Below, piece by piece: positions 8,377-17,444 of a stretch of 64,000 nt of DNA. Position 1 is the first letter of the stretch. Each line of letters opens with the position of its first letter. Below the pieces are notes generated by a model, which saw only the letters and a program-made list of their open reading frames with translations, was not told where the DNA came from and did not search any database. This stretch comes from Terrimesophilobacter sp044464485 (GTDB lineage Bacteria > Actinomycetota > Actinomycetes > Actinomycetales > Microbacteriaceae), in assembly GCA_044464485.1 (NCBI GenBank), contig JBIQLG010000004.1, positions 1 through 64,000 on the forward strand, given 5' to 3'. Position numbers and translations under genes: made by a program.

Positions 8377-9351
8377 ATGACCGACGGTGACGCTGCTCCC
8401 TCTGCCGACGAATCTCCGCTGGACCTCGCGCGCGCACGTTACCTGCGCCACGTCACGATTGAACGCGGGCTTTCGGTCAACACGGTGGAGGCGTACCGGC
8501 GTGATCTTGATGCCTATCTGGTGTGGCTGCGTGATGAGGGCGTAACGGATCCCGCCACAATCACCTCCGCGGACGTTTCCGGATTCCTCCGTCACCTTCG
8601 GGATCGCGGCGTCGACTCGATCGCGCCATCCTCCGCGGCTCGAAAACTGTCTTCGGTGCGCGGTTTCCACCGGTTTCTTGCGGAAGAGGGCCTCGTCGAG
8701 GCGGATGTCGCCGCGAATTCCACGCCGCCAAAACTGCCGAGCAAACTTCCCAAAGCGATCTCGGTGCAGCAAATGTCGGCGATTCTCTCCGCGGTTGACG
8801 GCGATGACGTCAAATCGATGCGCGATAGAGCGCTTCTCGAACTGCTGTATGCAACCGGGGCGAGGATTTCGGAGGCCGTCGATCTCAACGTGGACGACGT
8901 GCTGAGCGGCGCGAGCGATGCTGAGTCATCGTTCGGCGCGGCAGATACCGTTCGACTGTTCGGCAAGGGCGGCAAACAGCGCCTGGTTCCTCTTGGAAGT
9001 TTCGCGCGAACAGCGCTGGACGCATACCTTGTGCGTGCACGCCCCGTGCTTTCCGCGCGGGGGCCCTCGACGCCGGCGCTGTTTCTCGGGATGCGCGGCC
9101 GTCGACTTTCCCGTCAAAATGCCTGGCTCATCATTCAAGAACGAGCGGAGCAAGCCAGGATTGGCGTGTCAATCTCGCCGCACACATTTCGACATTCGTT
9201 CGCCACTCACCTTCTGGAAGGAGGGGCGGATGTGCGGGTCGTGCAGGAGTTGCTGGGACACGCTTCCGTTTCCACGACCCAGATCTACACGCTCGTGACA
9301 GCGGACACGCTGAGAGACATGTATGTTCTCGCGCATCCGCGGGCGCGGTGA
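8377..9351 (+). CDS. xerD: Tyrosine recombinase XerD
   Basis: A 324-aa site-specific recombinase that resolves chromosome dimers at dif, normally with XerC and FtsK. The N-terminal SAM-like core-binding domain spans residues 18-105. The catalytic domain has Arg in ATGARISE (near 165), HTFRHSFATHL (from 269), GHASVSTTQIYT and the nucleophile Tyr304. The position after the Nudix gene and before parA matches Rv1701. A strong hairpin follows the gene. Confidence 0.93.
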   Translation: MTDGDAAPSADESPLDLARARYLRHVTIERGLSVNTVEAYRRDLDAYLVWLRDEGVTDPATITSADVSGFLRHLRDRGVDSIAPSSAARKLSSVRGFHRFLAEEGLVEADVAANSTPPKLPSKLPKAISVQQMSAILSAVDGDDVKSMRDRALLELLYATGARISEAVDLNVDDVLSGASDAESSFGAADTVRLFGKGGKQRLVPLGSFARTALDAYLVRARPVLSARGPSTPALFLGMRGRRLSRQNAWLIIQERAEQARIGVSISPHTFRHSFATHLLEGGADVRVVQELLGHASVSTTQIYTLVTADTLRDMYVLAHPRAR

Positions 9352-9370
9352 CCGGACGATTTCACCGCAT

Positions 9371-9400
9371 CGCTTCCAGCCCACACGCAGGCTGGAAGCG
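9371..9400 (+). terminator. Hairpin after xerD
   Basis: A perfect 11-bp inverted repeat, CGCTTCCAGCC (9371-9381) and GGCTGGAAGCG (9390-9400), with an 8-nt loop. There is no T run, so it may be an intrinsic terminator of the actinobacterial U-less type or an mRNA 3'-end stabiliser. Confidence 0.6.
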
Positions 9401-9417
9401 AACCGTGCGCGCCTCGG

Positions 9418-9454
9418 TTGGCGCACACCGCGGGCCCGTTAGACTTTGTGCGTG
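9418..9454 (+). promoter_or_regulatory. parA promoter, probable leaderless start
   Basis: TTGGCG (9418-9423), a 16-bp spacer and TAGACT (9440-9445) precede GTG 9452 by 6 nt. There is no room for a ribosome-binding site, so the transcript probably starts at the GTG. Confidence 0.6.
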
Positions 9455-10342
9455 ACCGCCAAGAAGGATGATTCCGCTGCCGAGCTTCCCGGACTCGAAT
9501 CCCCGGAACTTGGGCCAACAGGGCGACCGGTTACAGACTTTCCCGTGCCGCCAAGACTGTCCGGGCATGGACCAGCGCGCATCATTGCACTCTGCAATCA
9601 AAAGGGTGGAGTGGGCAAAACCACCACCACGATCAATCTGGGGGCGGCACTCGCCGAGTACGGTCGAAAGGTGCTCTGCGTCGACTTCGATCCGCAGGGC
9701 GCCCTCTCGGCGGGACTGGCCGTCTCGACCCATGAGGTGCCGAACATTTACGACCTTCTCGTGGGGACCGTCAAAGAGCCCTCAGAAGCTATTCAGCACA
9801 CGGCAACCCCGCGCCTTGACGTCATCCCCGCGAACATCGATCTCTCCGCGGCGGAAGTCCATCTGGTGAACGAGGTCGCGCGCGAACAGATCCTTGCCCG
9901 TGTGCTGCGCAAGGTCGCCAACGACTACGACGTTATCCTCATCGATTGCCAGCCGTCGCTCGGCATCCTCACCGTCAACGCGCTTACGGCGAGCCACGGC
10001 GTGCTCATTCCCTTGGAGTGCGAATACTTCGCACTTCGAGGAGTTGCGCTTCTCGTCGAAACGATCGACAAAGTTCGGGACCGCCTGAACCCTGCGCTGG
10101 AGCTCGACGGCATCCTCGCGACAATGTACGACTCGCGTACCCTGCATTCCCGCGAGGTTCTGGAACGCGTCGTGGAGACGTTCGGGGACAAGGTTTTTGA
10201 AACCGTCATCGGCCGCACCGTGAAGTTTCCCGACGCGAGTGTCGCAGCGGCACCCATTACGGAGTTTGCGCCGGAACACGCTGCGGCAGAAAACTATCGG
10301 CAGCTGGCACGCGAACTGATTCATCGGGGCGCCATTGCCTAG
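9452..10342 (+). CDS. parA: ParA-family ATPase (Soj type) next to scpAB
   Basis: A 296-aa ParA/Soj ATPase with the deviant Walker A motif KGGVGKT at residues 51-57, VDFDPQGALSAGL and LIDCQPSLG. The first about 45 residues are an extra, poorly conserved leader. There is no parB next to it. The neighbours scpA and scpB place it in chromosome organisation, as with Rv1708. It may not be the main origin-proximal ParA, which normally sits beside parB near oriC. GTG 9452 is chosen because of the TAGACT promoter. A TTG at 9446 is also in frame. Confidence 0.9.
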   Translation: MTAKKDDSAAELPGLESPELGPTGRPVTDFPVPPRLSGHGPARIIALCNQKGGVGKTTTTINLGAALAEYGRKVLCVDFDPQGALSAGLAVSTHEVPNIYDLLVGTVKEPSEAIQHTATPRLDVIPANIDLSAAEVHLVNEVAREQILARVLRKVANDYDVILIDCQPSLGILTVNALTASHGVLIPLECEYFALRGVALLVETIDKVRDRLNPALELDGILATMYDSRTLHSREVLERVVETFGDKVFETVIGRTVKFPDASVAAAPITEFAPEHAAAENYRQLARELIHRGAIA

Positions 10343-11165
10343 CATTGCTTCGCACGTCGAGGCGGTGACGGAACAGAGCCCGAACGGTTTCTCCGTCACA
10401 CTCGCCAATTTCAATGGTCCGTTCGACCTGCTGCTGAGCCTCATCGCCAAACACGAACTGGACGTGACGGAAATTGCGTTGAGCGCCGTGACCGACGAAT
10501 TCATTTCCTATCTCGGGAACCTCGACTCAGTGGAGGAACTCGATCGGGCCAGTGAATTCGTTGTCGTCGCAGCGACGCTCCTCGACCTCAAAATTGCCAG
10601 CCTGCTGCCGCAGGGAGAACTCGTTGACGCCGAATCCGTGGCTCTCCTCGAGGCACGCGACCTGTTGTTCGCGCGGCTCTTGCAGTATCGCGCGTTCAAG
10701 GAAGTCTCCGCGTGGTTCGGTGCGGGATTTGAGGCGGAATCCCTTCGGCACAGCAGGCAAGTGCGACTCGAAGAAAAATACCGTGCGCGCACCCCGGAGT
10801 TGGTCTGGACGCTCAGCGCGGAGGATTTTGCCGCGATTGCAGCGCTCGCGCTCGCGCCGAGAGAAATACCGACCGTCGGGCTCGACCACTTGCATGCACC
10901 GCTCGTCAGCATCCGAGAACAGGCGGCGATCGTGGTTTCTGCGTTGCGTCGCGGCGGGCCCGTGACCTTTCGCGAACTCATTGTCGGGGCGGATCACAAG
11001 GGTGTTGTCGTCGCGCGGTTCCTTGCGGTATTGGAGCTGTATCGCACCAACGCCATCTCGTTTGAGCAAGTGGAGCCGCTCGGGGAATTGAGCATCCGTT
11101 GGACTGCGGAGTCGTGGTCGGATGCGAGCCTCGCGGCACTGGGCGCAGATTACGGAGGGAACTGA
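10335..11165 (+). CDS. scpA: Segregation and condensation protein A
   Basis: A 276-aa kleisin subunit of the SMC-ScpAB condensin. The N-terminal region has the diagnostic FNGPFDLLLSLIAKHELDV and the C-terminal part is winged-helix-like (PVTFRELIVGADHKGVVVARFLAVLEL). TTG 10335 overlaps the parA stop by 8 bp. A downstream start cannot be ruled out, because the ribosome-binding site is weak. It is followed after 2 bp by scpB. Confidence 0.92.
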   Translation: MPSIASHVEAVTEQSPNGFSVTLANFNGPFDLLLSLIAKHELDVTEIALSAVTDEFISYLGNLDSVEELDRASEFVVVAATLLDLKIASLLPQGELVDAESVALLEARDLLFARLLQYRAFKEVSAWFGAGFEAESLRHSRQVRLEEKYRARTPELVWTLSAEDFAAIAALALAPREIPTVGLDHLHAPLVSIREQAAIVVSALRRGGPVTFRELIVGADHKGVVVARFLAVLELYRTNAISFEQVEPLGELSIRWTAESWSDASLAALGADYGGN

Positions 11166-11167
11166 CG

Positions 11168-11728
11168 GTGGAAACCGACGTCGAGCGGCGACTGGAGGCA
11201 ATCTTCATGGTCGCCGATGAGCCCCTGAGCGTGGTTGCCCTTGCCACGGTGCTGGGAGTGCCGGTGCCCGCCGTGCGCCAGTCGATCGAACGACTTGTCG
11301 CCGATTACGACGGCACATCCTCGGCCGGCGGAATCCGGCGGGGGTTCGAGCTCCGTGAAGTGGGCGGAGGATGGCGCATTTACGTGCGCGGAGAATTCGA
11401 TGACACGGTCCGGGATTTCGTACTCACGCAAAACCCGACGAAACTCTCTCAAGCGGCGTTGGAGACTCTCGCCGTCATCGCGTACAAGCAACCGATCAGC
11501 CGCGGGCAGATCGCGTCGATCCGTGCCGTCAACGTGGACTCCGTGGTGCGCACCCTCGTCGGAAGGGGGCTCGTCACCGAGGCGTACACGGACAGCGAGA
11601 CGGGCGCGATTCACTACGAGACCACCGACATGCTGCTCTCGCAGCTGGGAATAAATTCTCTCGACGAACTTCCGCGAATTTCACCCCTACTCGATGACGG
11701 CGCAGAGGGCTTTGATGGCGTCGCGTGA
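11168..11728 (+). CDS. scpB: Segregation and condensation protein B
   Basis: A 186-aa winged-helix protein of the SMC-ScpAB complex. ScpB motifs include LEAIFMVADEPLS near the start, FELREVGGGWRIYVR, LSQAALETLAVIAYKQPISR, and RGLVTEAYTDSETGA. GTG 11168 has ACGGAGGGAAC upstream. The 3' end overlaps the pseudouridine synthase gene by 14 bp from its preferred start. Confidence 0.93.
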   Translation: METDVERRLEAIFMVADEPLSVVALATVLGVPVPAVRQSIERLVADYDGTSSAGGIRRGFELREVGGGWRIYVRGEFDDTVRDFVLTQNPTKLSQAALETLAVIAYKQPISRGQIASIRAVNVDSVVRTLVGRGLVTEAYTDSETGAIHYETTDMLLSQLGINSLDELPRISPLLDDGAEGFDGVA

Positions 11729-12512
11729 AAGCTCGCCCTCTGACGACGGTATTCGGTTGCAAAAGCTGATGGCCGCCGCAGGCGTGGCCTCGCGCCGTGT
11801 TTCGGAGAACATGATTTCTGCGGGCAGGGTCGAGGTGAACGGTACCGTCGTGACCGAGTTGGGGCGTCGCGTGACGGAAACCGATCGCGTCTCAGTGGAT
11901 GGCGTGGCCATTCAACTCGATACGACGCGGCGCTATCTCATGCTCAACAAGCCGGTGGGTGTCGTGAGTTCGCTGAGTGATGAACGCGGAAGGCCCGATC
12001 TTTCCAAATTTGTTTCTGGATTCGAGGAACGACTGTTCAACGTCGGGCGGCTCGATGCGCAGACATCAGGCCTGCTGCTTCTCACGAACGACGGCGAACT
12101 CGCGCACGTTCTCGCGCATCCGTCGTTCGGGGTGATGAAGACCTACATCGCGCGAACGAGCGGACGCATCACTCCGCAAACCGTGAGCAGACTCACGTCG
12201 GGTATCGAGCTTGAGGACGGGCACATCGCTGCAGACAAGGCTCGCATCGTCGGTCAGGCCGGGGCACGGGAGACGATGATCGAGATCACGCTTCACTCCG
12301 GGAGGAACCGAATCGTCCGCCGGATGCTGGAAGACGTCGGCCATCCGGTCATCGATCTCGTGCGTCGCCAGTTCGGCCCGCTCCACCTCGGTACGCTCGC
12401 ACCGGGAGAACTGCGAGACCTGACTAAAGTGGAACTCGGAGAGCTGCTCACCATCGCGCGAGAGGCGGCATCCGAATCCCACACACTCAAGGACTCTGCT
12501 CGTGAACGGTAG
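11715..12512 (+). CDS. rluB: RsuA/RluB-type rRNA pseudouridine synthase
   Basis: A 265-aa enzyme with an N-terminal S4 domain (RLQKLMAAAGVASRR) and a catalytic domain with the conserved Asp motif GRLDAQTSGLLLLTNDGE. Family members isomerise a uridine in 23S (RluB) or 16S (RsuA) rRNA, and the exact site cannot be told here. ATG 11715 has AGAGG upstream. An in-frame ATG at 11694 adds seven residues. The order scpB-rluB-cmk-der is widespread, with tyrA inserted here. Confidence 0.9.
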   Translation: MASRESSPSDDGIRLQKLMAAAGVASRRVSENMISAGRVEVNGTVVTELGRRVTETDRVSVDGVAIQLDTTRRYLMLNKPVGVVSSLSDERGRPDLSKFVSGFEERLFNVGRLDAQTSGLLLLTNDGELAHVLAHPSFGVMKTYIARTSGRITPQTVSRLTSGIELEDGHIAADKARIVGQAGARETMIEITLHSGRNRIVRRMLEDVGHPVIDLVRRQFGPLHLGTLAPGELRDLTKVELGELLTIAREAASESHTLKDSARER

Positions 12513-13593
12513 CCGCATCATCGGCCAGGTGCGTATTGTCGGCGCCGGCCTCCTGGGCGCGAGCATTGGGCTCGCATTGCGTTCTCAGGGTGTCGATACG
12601 ATCCTGGATGACGTCTCGCCGGGTGCGCTGGCGCTGGCGATCGATTACGGCGCGGGCCGCGCGGCCGAGCCGTCGGATTCACCAGGGCTGATCGTTGTGG
12701 CCGTTCCGCCGGATCAAACTGCCGCAGTCGTCGCGCGGGAGCTCGACGCATTTCCTCACGCCATTGTCACCGACGTGGCCAGCGTGAAAGGTATGCCGCT
12801 GGCTCAATTGCGTGCCGCAGGAGCGGACATTTCTCGGTACGTGGGTTCGCATCCGTTGGCGGGGAGAGAACGCGGCGGTGCCATTTCGGCACGAGCCGAC
12901 TTGTTTGTCGGGCGCCCGTGGGTGATCACGACCGGTAATGATGAGACCACGGCCATGGTCGGCGTCATCGAAGATCTTGTGCTCGACCTCGACGCGATTC
13001 CGATGCTCATGACTGCGGAAGAGCATGACCGTAGCGTCGCGCTTGTCTCGCACGTTCCTCAGGTGGTGTCGACGTTGCTCGCCAAGCAGCTTTCCCAAGG
13101 AAGCGAGCGTTCGCTGTCGCTGACCGGGCAGGGGTTGCGCGACACAACGCGTATTGCGGCGAGTGACCCGCAACTGTGGATTCAAATTTTGTCTGCGAAC
13201 AGTGACACGGTTGTTGAAATTCTTCGAGGATTCCGATCGGACCTTGACGCGATGATCTCGACGCTGGAGCATCCGACGGCAGCCGGTGCCAAACGGGCCA
13301 TCGCGGAGGTGCTTTCCGAGGGGAATGTGGGCGTGGCTCGACTGCCCGGCAAGCACGGTCAGGATCGACGGTTCAGCCGGCTTGTCGTCATGGTGGATGA
13401 CAAGCCGGGCGAACTCGCCAGGCTTCTCGCAGAGATTGGCGACGCGGGTATTAACCTCGAGGATTTGCGTCTGGAGCATTCACCGGGCACTCTCGTCGGG
13501 CTCGCCGAGATTTCGGTGCTTCCCGAATTGGAGGCGCAGCTCCTGGCCGAACTCGAATCCAGGGGCTGGCGTGTTGCAGAGGCATGGAAATAA
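12502..13593 (+). CDS. tyrA: Prephenate dehydrogenase with C-terminal ACT domain
   Basis: A 363-aa enzyme of tyrosine synthesis that converts prephenate to 4-hydroxyphenylpyruvate with NAD(P). The N-terminal Rossmann motif is GAGLLGASIG (about residues 13-22), the substrate region includes VGSHPLAGRERGG, and an ACT regulatory domain starts near 293 (VDDKPGELARLLAEIGDAG). GTG 12502 overlaps the previous stop, with AAGGA 8 nt upstream. The overlap with cmk is one base at TAATG. The ACT domain suggests feedback control by tyrosine. Confidence 0.92.
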   Translation: MNGSRIIGQVRIVGAGLLGASIGLALRSQGVDTILDDVSPGALALAIDYGAGRAAEPSDSPGLIVVAVPPDQTAAVVARELDAFPHAIVTDVASVKGMPLAQLRAAGADISRYVGSHPLAGRERGGAISARADLFVGRPWVITTGNDETTAMVGVIEDLVLDLDAIPMLMTAEEHDRSVALVSHVPQVVSTLLAKQLSQGSERSLSLTGQGLRDTTRIAASDPQLWIQILSANSDTVVEILRGFRSDLDAMISTLEHPTAAGAKRAIAEVLSEGNVGVARLPGKHGQDRRFSRLVVMVDDKPGELARLLAEIGDAGINLEDLRLEHSPGTLVGLAEISVLPELEAQLLAELESRGWRVAEAWK

Positions 13594-14252
13594 TGAAAAC
13601 TCGAATCACGGTTGCGGTGGACGGTCCTGCGGGAAGCGGAAAGTCCAGCGTAAGCAGGGCCGCGGCGCGCGCGCTGGGATACGAGTATCAGGACACGGGA
13701 GCGGCCTATCGTGCCCTTGCCTGGTTTGCACTCTCGAGGGGGATCGACCTCGACAACGAGAGCGAGGTCGTGGGTTTGCTGCGCGACTTCGATTACGACA
13801 TCGGAGTCGATCCCGACAACTACTTCGTGCGTGTTGGCAGAGACGCGGTAACAGATGCCATCCGCGATCCCGCAGTGTCCGCGGTCGTGAGCAAGGTCGC
13901 GCGCGTCCCCGCAGTGCGCAACCATTTGACTTCTTTGTTTCGGGATCGCATCCGGAGTGGAAATCGTTCAGGAATCATCACGGAAGGCCGCGATATCACG
14001 ACGGTGGTCGCTCCGGATGCGGCGGTGCGAGTGCTGTTGACGGCCTCCGCCGAGGCGCGGGCATCCCGCCGCGCTGCCGAGCTTGCGTCGGCGACAGCGG
14101 AGGCAATCAGCGAACAATTGACGGCGCGTGACGCGCAGGACCTCGCGGTCGTCGATTTCATGAATGCGGCGGACGGGGTGACAACACTCGACTCCACAGA
14201 GTTGAATTTCGAGGAAACGGTGGATGCGCTTGTCGCGCTGATCCGAAGCTGA
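13593..14252 (+). CDS. cmk: Cytidylate kinase
   Basis: A 219-aa (d)CMP kinase. The P-loop motif GPAGSGKSS lies near residue 12, followed by a YQDTGAAYRALA segment and a GRDITTVV segment. It phosphorylates CMP and dCMP in nucleotide recycling. ATG 13593 forms a TAATG overlap with tyrA. An in-frame ATG at 13584 would add three residues and is equally possible. It lies directly upstream of der, as in most actinobacteria. Confidence 0.93.
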   Translation: MKTRITVAVDGPAGSGKSSVSRAAARALGYEYQDTGAAYRALAWFALSRGIDLDNESEVVGLLRDFDYDIGVDPDNYFVRVGRDAVTDAIRDPAVSAVVSKVARVPAVRNHLTSLFRDRIRSGNRSGIITEGRDITTVVAPDAAVRVLLTASAEARASRRAAELASATAEAISEQLTARDAQDLAVVDFMNAADGVTTLDSTELNFEETVDALVALIRS

Positions 14253-14274
14253 CGGTCGTTCAGCTGCCAGCCCG

Positions 14275-14289
14275 TAAGATTGACGGGTG
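14275..14289 (+). promoter_or_regulatory. der promoter, probable leaderless start
   Basis: TAAGAT (14275-14280) is followed by exactly 6 nt and GTG 14287. There is no Shine-Dalgarno sequence, so der can be transcribed on its own as a leaderless mRNA although it follows cmk closely. Confidence 0.55.
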
Positions 14290-15792
14290 CCAGATGTTGA
14301 AGAATTTCCCGAGCTGAACCCGGAGCTCGCCGACCGTCTGGCAGCAATGGACGAAGAAACTGCAGCCCGGCGCGCGAATGCGCTGCGCGCGGGACTCGAC
14401 GACTATGAGCTTGACGACGAGGATCTCGGCATTCTCGAGGCCGCGACCGATGATCCCGATGCGATCCATTACCTGCCCGCATTGCCGGTGCTGGCCATCG
14501 TGGGTCGGCCCAACGTGGGAAAGTCGGCGCTCGTCAACCGCATCCTCGGCCGGCGCGAAGCGGTCGTGCAGGACACGCCCGGCGTCACTCGCGACCGCGT
14601 GAACTACAAGGCAGAGTGGAACGAGCGGCGCTTCACTCTCGTTGATACGGGCGGTTGGGAGCCCGACGCGAAGGGAATCCACGCTGCGGTGGCTGCGCAG
14701 GCGGAGATTGCCATCGACCTCGCCGACGCCGTGCTGTTCGTGGTGGATGCGATGGTCGGGCCGACGGCCACCGACGAGCACGTCGTAAAGATGCTGCGTG
14801 CGACCAGGAAGCCCGTGATTCTGGTTGCGAACAAGGTGGATGATATACGGCAGGAGCCGGAAGCGGCGAGCCTGTGGAGCCTCGGGCTCGGCCAGCCGTG
14901 GGCGGTTTCAGCCGTGCACGGCCGGGGAGTGGCGGACCTTCTCGATCACGTGCTCACGGTGCTGCCGGAGGTTTCCGCTGTGGCGAAGGAGCAGGTGGGC
15001 GGCCCGCGCCGCGTCGCGCTACTCGGTCGGCCCAACGTGGGCAAGTCGTCGCTTCTCAACCGCGCCGCGGGGGAGGAGCGCGTCGTCGTCCATGATCTGG
15101 CCGGTACGACGCGCGACCCTGTGGATGAACAAATCGAGATTTCCGGCAAGGTGTGGACGTTCGTGGACACTGCGGGCATCCGGCGTCGCATGAACCTTGC
15201 TCAAGGTGCCGATTTTTATGCGTCGCTGCGCACGAGCGCGGCGCTGGAGAAGGCCGAGGTCGCGGTCGTGCTCATCGACGTGACGGAGCCGATCAGCGAG
15301 CAGGATGTGCGCATCATCGAGCTCGTGCTGGAGAGCGGTCGTGCGCTGGTGCTCGCGTTCAACAAATGGGACTTGCTGGATGACGAACGCCGCAGATATC
15401 TGGAGCGGGAGATCGAGCAGGATCTGGGGCACGTGTCGTGGGCGCCGCGCGTGAACATTTCGGCGAAGACCGGTCGGCACCTGGAGAAGCTCGTGCCGGC
15501 GCTCGAGCTGGCGTTGCAGTCGTGGGACACGCGGATCCCGACGGGAAAGTTCAACGCGCTGCTTTCGGAGCTCACCTCAGAGCACCCGCACCCGGTGCGC
15601 GGTGGAAAGCAGCCGCGCATCCTGTTCGGCACGCAGGCCTCGAGCCGCCCGCCCACTTTCGTGCTGTTTACGACCGGATTCCTGGACCCGCAGTACCGCC
15701 GCTTCATCACGCGTCGCCTGCGCGAGCTCTACGGTTTCGAGGGCAGCCCCATCAACGTCAACATGCGCGTTCGAGAAAGGCGCAAGCGTTAG
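14287..15792 (+). CDS. der: Ribosome assembly GTPase Der (EngA)
   Basis: A 501-aa protein with two tandem GTPase domains, G1 motifs GRPNVGKSAL (near residue 76) and GRPNVGKSSL (near 250), matching switch regions with DTPG or DTAG, and a C-terminal KH-like domain ending with basic residues. It acts in 50S subunit maturation. An acidic N-terminal extension of about 70 residues precedes the first G domain, as in other actinobacterial EngA. The start GTG 14287 fits the TAAGAT hexamer 6 nt upstream. Confidence 0.95.
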   Translation: MPDVEEFPELNPELADRLAAMDEETAARRANALRAGLDDYELDDEDLGILEAATDDPDAIHYLPALPVLAIVGRPNVGKSALVNRILGRREAVVQDTPGVTRDRVNYKAEWNERRFTLVDTGGWEPDAKGIHAAVAAQAEIAIDLADAVLFVVDAMVGPTATDEHVVKMLRATRKPVILVANKVDDIRQEPEAASLWSLGLGQPWAVSAVHGRGVADLLDHVLTVLPEVSAVAKEQVGGPRRVALLGRPNVGKSSLLNRAAGEERVVVHDLAGTTRDPVDEQIEISGKVWTFVDTAGIRRRMNLAQGADFYASLRTSAALEKAEVAVVLIDVTEPISEQDVRIIELVLESGRALVLAFNKWDLLDDERRRYLEREIEQDLGHVSWAPRVNISAKTGRHLEKLVPALELALQSWDTRIPTGKFNALLSELTSEHPHPVRGGKQPRILFGTQASSRPPTFVLFTTGFLDPQYRRFITRRLRELYGFEGSPINVNMRVRERRKR

Positions 15793-15799
15793 CTTGCGA

Positions 15800-15823
15800 G
15801 CGAAGGCCATTTCTGGCCTTCGC
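15800..15823. terminator. Bidirectional hairpin between der and the F420-like gene
   Basis: GCGAAGGCCA (15800-15809) and TGGCCTTCGC (15814-15823) form a perfect 10-bp stem with a 4-nt loop between convergent genes. A second small stem spans the der stop. There is no T tract. The position suits a shared terminator. Confidence 0.6.
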
Positions 15824-15871
15824 CTCGAACGCGCCGGTGGCCGTCTCGAAATGAGCACTTTGATGCAGCCG

Positions 15872-16588
15872 TCATTCGCGAACAGCGTGCTTCTCGCCGC
15901 CCGCCCGTGCCCGCGCTACAATCATCCCGCGCGCCGACTGCGGAAACCGCTCAAGCATCGCCCTCACGTTGGCCGCGTCGACATCCGATCCGAACAGTTC
16001 GGTGTTGGGCTCCATGCGCACACCTTCGGCGAGTGGCCCCGCGATAACCGGGTCGAATCCGAAGGCGTCGACGAGCGCTGCGACCGCGTCAACATCCGCG
16101 GGATTGTCTCCGGCGATGGCAAGTGCTTTGCGCCCGGGCGCGCCCGCCGGCCGCGGTTCGTCTTCGAGGTCGTGGTAACCCATGTGGTTGAACGCTTTCA
16201 CGACGCGCGAGTGGGGGAGGAACGCCTGGATGATTTCGCTCGTCGAGGTTCGCGGATCGGTGTACTCGGCGCGGAGCCCATCGGTTTCCCACCAGTAGTT
16301 GGTCGCGTCGATGACGATTTTTCCGCGCAGCGCGTCAACCGGGAGGGTGGTGTGCTGGCCGAGGGGCAGGGCGAGGATGACGATGTCTGCCGCGCTTGCG
16401 GCATCCGTTGCCGTCGATGCCGTTGCGGCGTCGCCCAGAGCGTTCGCAAGGATCGCGATCTTCGAGGGATTCCCCGATCCCGCGATGAACACCCGATAGC
16501 CCGCGGCGACAGCGAGGTGTGCGAGCACGGTGCCCACTTTTCCCGCACCGAGAATTCCGATTGTGGGTTTGCGGATGTCGGTGCTCAT
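15872..16588 (-). CDS. NADPH-dependent F420 reductase-like oxidoreductase
   Basis: A 238-aa Rossmann-fold protein of the F420:NADP oxidoreductase-like group (COG2085). GILGAGKVGT near residue 10 is the dinucleotide site, followed by ADIVILALPLGQ, a DATNYWWETDG segment and KAFNHMGYHDLED, the substrate-side region. No F420 biosynthesis gene is in the window, so the cofactor could be NADP alone. It is convergent with der. The hemerythrin gene lies upstream on the same strand, 39 bp away. Confidence 0.78.
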   Translation of the reverse strand: MSTDIRKPTIGILGAGKVGTVLAHLAVAAGYRVFIAGSGNPSKIAILANALGDAATASTATDAASAADIVILALPLGQHTTLPVDALRGKIVIDATNYWWETDGLRAEYTDPRTSTSEIIQAFLPHSRVVKAFNHMGYHDLEDEPRPAGAPGRKALAIAGDNPADVDAVAALVDAFGFDPVIAGPLAEGVRMEPNTELFGSDVDAANVRAMLERFPQSARGMIVARARAGGEKHAVRE

Positions 16589-16627
16589 CTCTTCTATTCT
16601 GCCGTGGCAGCTGTCCTCACGCTGAGG

Positions 16628-17107
16628 CTACGCAGGCACGGTGGCGGCTTTCTCACAACGCCAGCCCTCGGGCGTGGTGCCATGCTCGAGAAAGTCATGG
16701 AGTCGTGCTGCCGCTTCTTCACTGAGCGCGACATCTGCTTTCGTGTAAATGATGGGTTCTTCTTTGGAGTTGTGGGCGTCGAGCTTGGCGAGCAGTTCGC
16801 GGCACGCGTTGTGCAGCGTGTCGGCGTCTGAGTCGGAGGCGAGCAGGGTGTCGAGCGCATCCATGGCGTCCCACAGCTCTCCGTGTTCGCGCAGCATCAC
16901 GAAAATGGGCATCATCATGCTCGCTTTGAGCGGCGGGAACAGGAATTCTTCTTCGAGGTAGATGTGGCGGCGCAGTCCCATCATGGCGCGAAGCAGCGGC
17001 GCGGGGTCGGTTTCGTTGTGGCCGAGCCCCGCCGAGTATTCTTCGATGCCACCATCGATGTCCCGGTGTTCGCGTTCGAGTGCGTCGGCGAGCGTGCCGT
17101 GCGTCAT
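16628..17107 (-). CDS. Hemerythrin-domain protein
   Basis: A 159-aa four-helix hemerythrin-like protein that probably binds a di-iron centre for oxygen, NO or redox sensing. The metal-ligand pattern is visible: LEREHRDID near the start, RRHIYLEEEFLFPP in the middle, then REHGELWDAMD. Start ATG 17107 lies 6 nt after AAGGAGG. The ATG at 17113 touches the ribosome site and is less likely. No partner gene is next to it except the oxidoreductase downstream on the same strand. Confidence 0.82.
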   Translation of the reverse strand: MTHGTLADALEREHRDIDGGIEEYSAGLGHNETDPAPLLRAMMGLRRHIYLEEEFLFPPLKASMMMPIFVMLREHGELWDAMDALDTLLASDSDADTLHNACRELLAKLDAHNSKEEPIIYTKADVALSEEAAARLHDFLEHGTTPEGWRCEKAATVPA

Positions 17108-17251
17108 CGTCATCCTCCTTCGGGTTGTCGTTCTTCCATCATGCTCCCCGCGGGTGCACACTGTCAGGCCCCATGTCGCGATAGGCTATTCAGGTTCTCG
17201 TCGGTTGAGGGATCGCGTGGCGATCGTCTCGACACCGCCGGGGCAATGCCA

Positions 17252-17325
17252 CGGGCTGTGGCGCAGCTTGGTAGCGCACGTGACTGGGGGTCACGGGGTC
17301 GCAGGTTCAAATCCTGTCAGCCCGA
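17252..17325 (+). tRNA. tRNA-Pro (anticodon GGG)
   Basis: A full cloverleaf. Acceptor CGGGCTG (17252-17258) pairs with CAGCCCG (17318-17324), followed by the discriminator A. The D stem is GCGC/GCGC, the anticodon stem CGTGA/TCACG has anticodon GGG at 17286-17288, and the T loop is TTCAAAT. CCA is not encoded. A terminator follows at once. Confidence 0.95.
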
Positions 17326-17326
17326 C

Positions 17327-17367
17327 AAATGAAATGCGGGCGGCCATCTGTCGCCCGTATTTCATTT
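17327..17367 (+). terminator. tRNA-Pro terminator
   Basis: AAATGAAATGCGGGCG (17327-17342) and CGCCCGTATTTCATTT (17352-17367) form a 16-bp, nearly perfect stem with a 9-nt loop. It starts two bases after the tRNA. Confidence 0.85.
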
Positions 17368-17444
17368 CTCCGGCGTGAGACATTGCACCTGCGAGCAGGT
17401 GGGCCCACGCTGCCAAGGGGCCCCGGCGTTGCGCAGCAAAGTTC

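Noticed and set aside
15602..16831. A 409-codon plus-strand frame across der, the F420-like gene and hemerythrin
   Set aside because: It overlaps three better-supported genes and has no recognisable domain.
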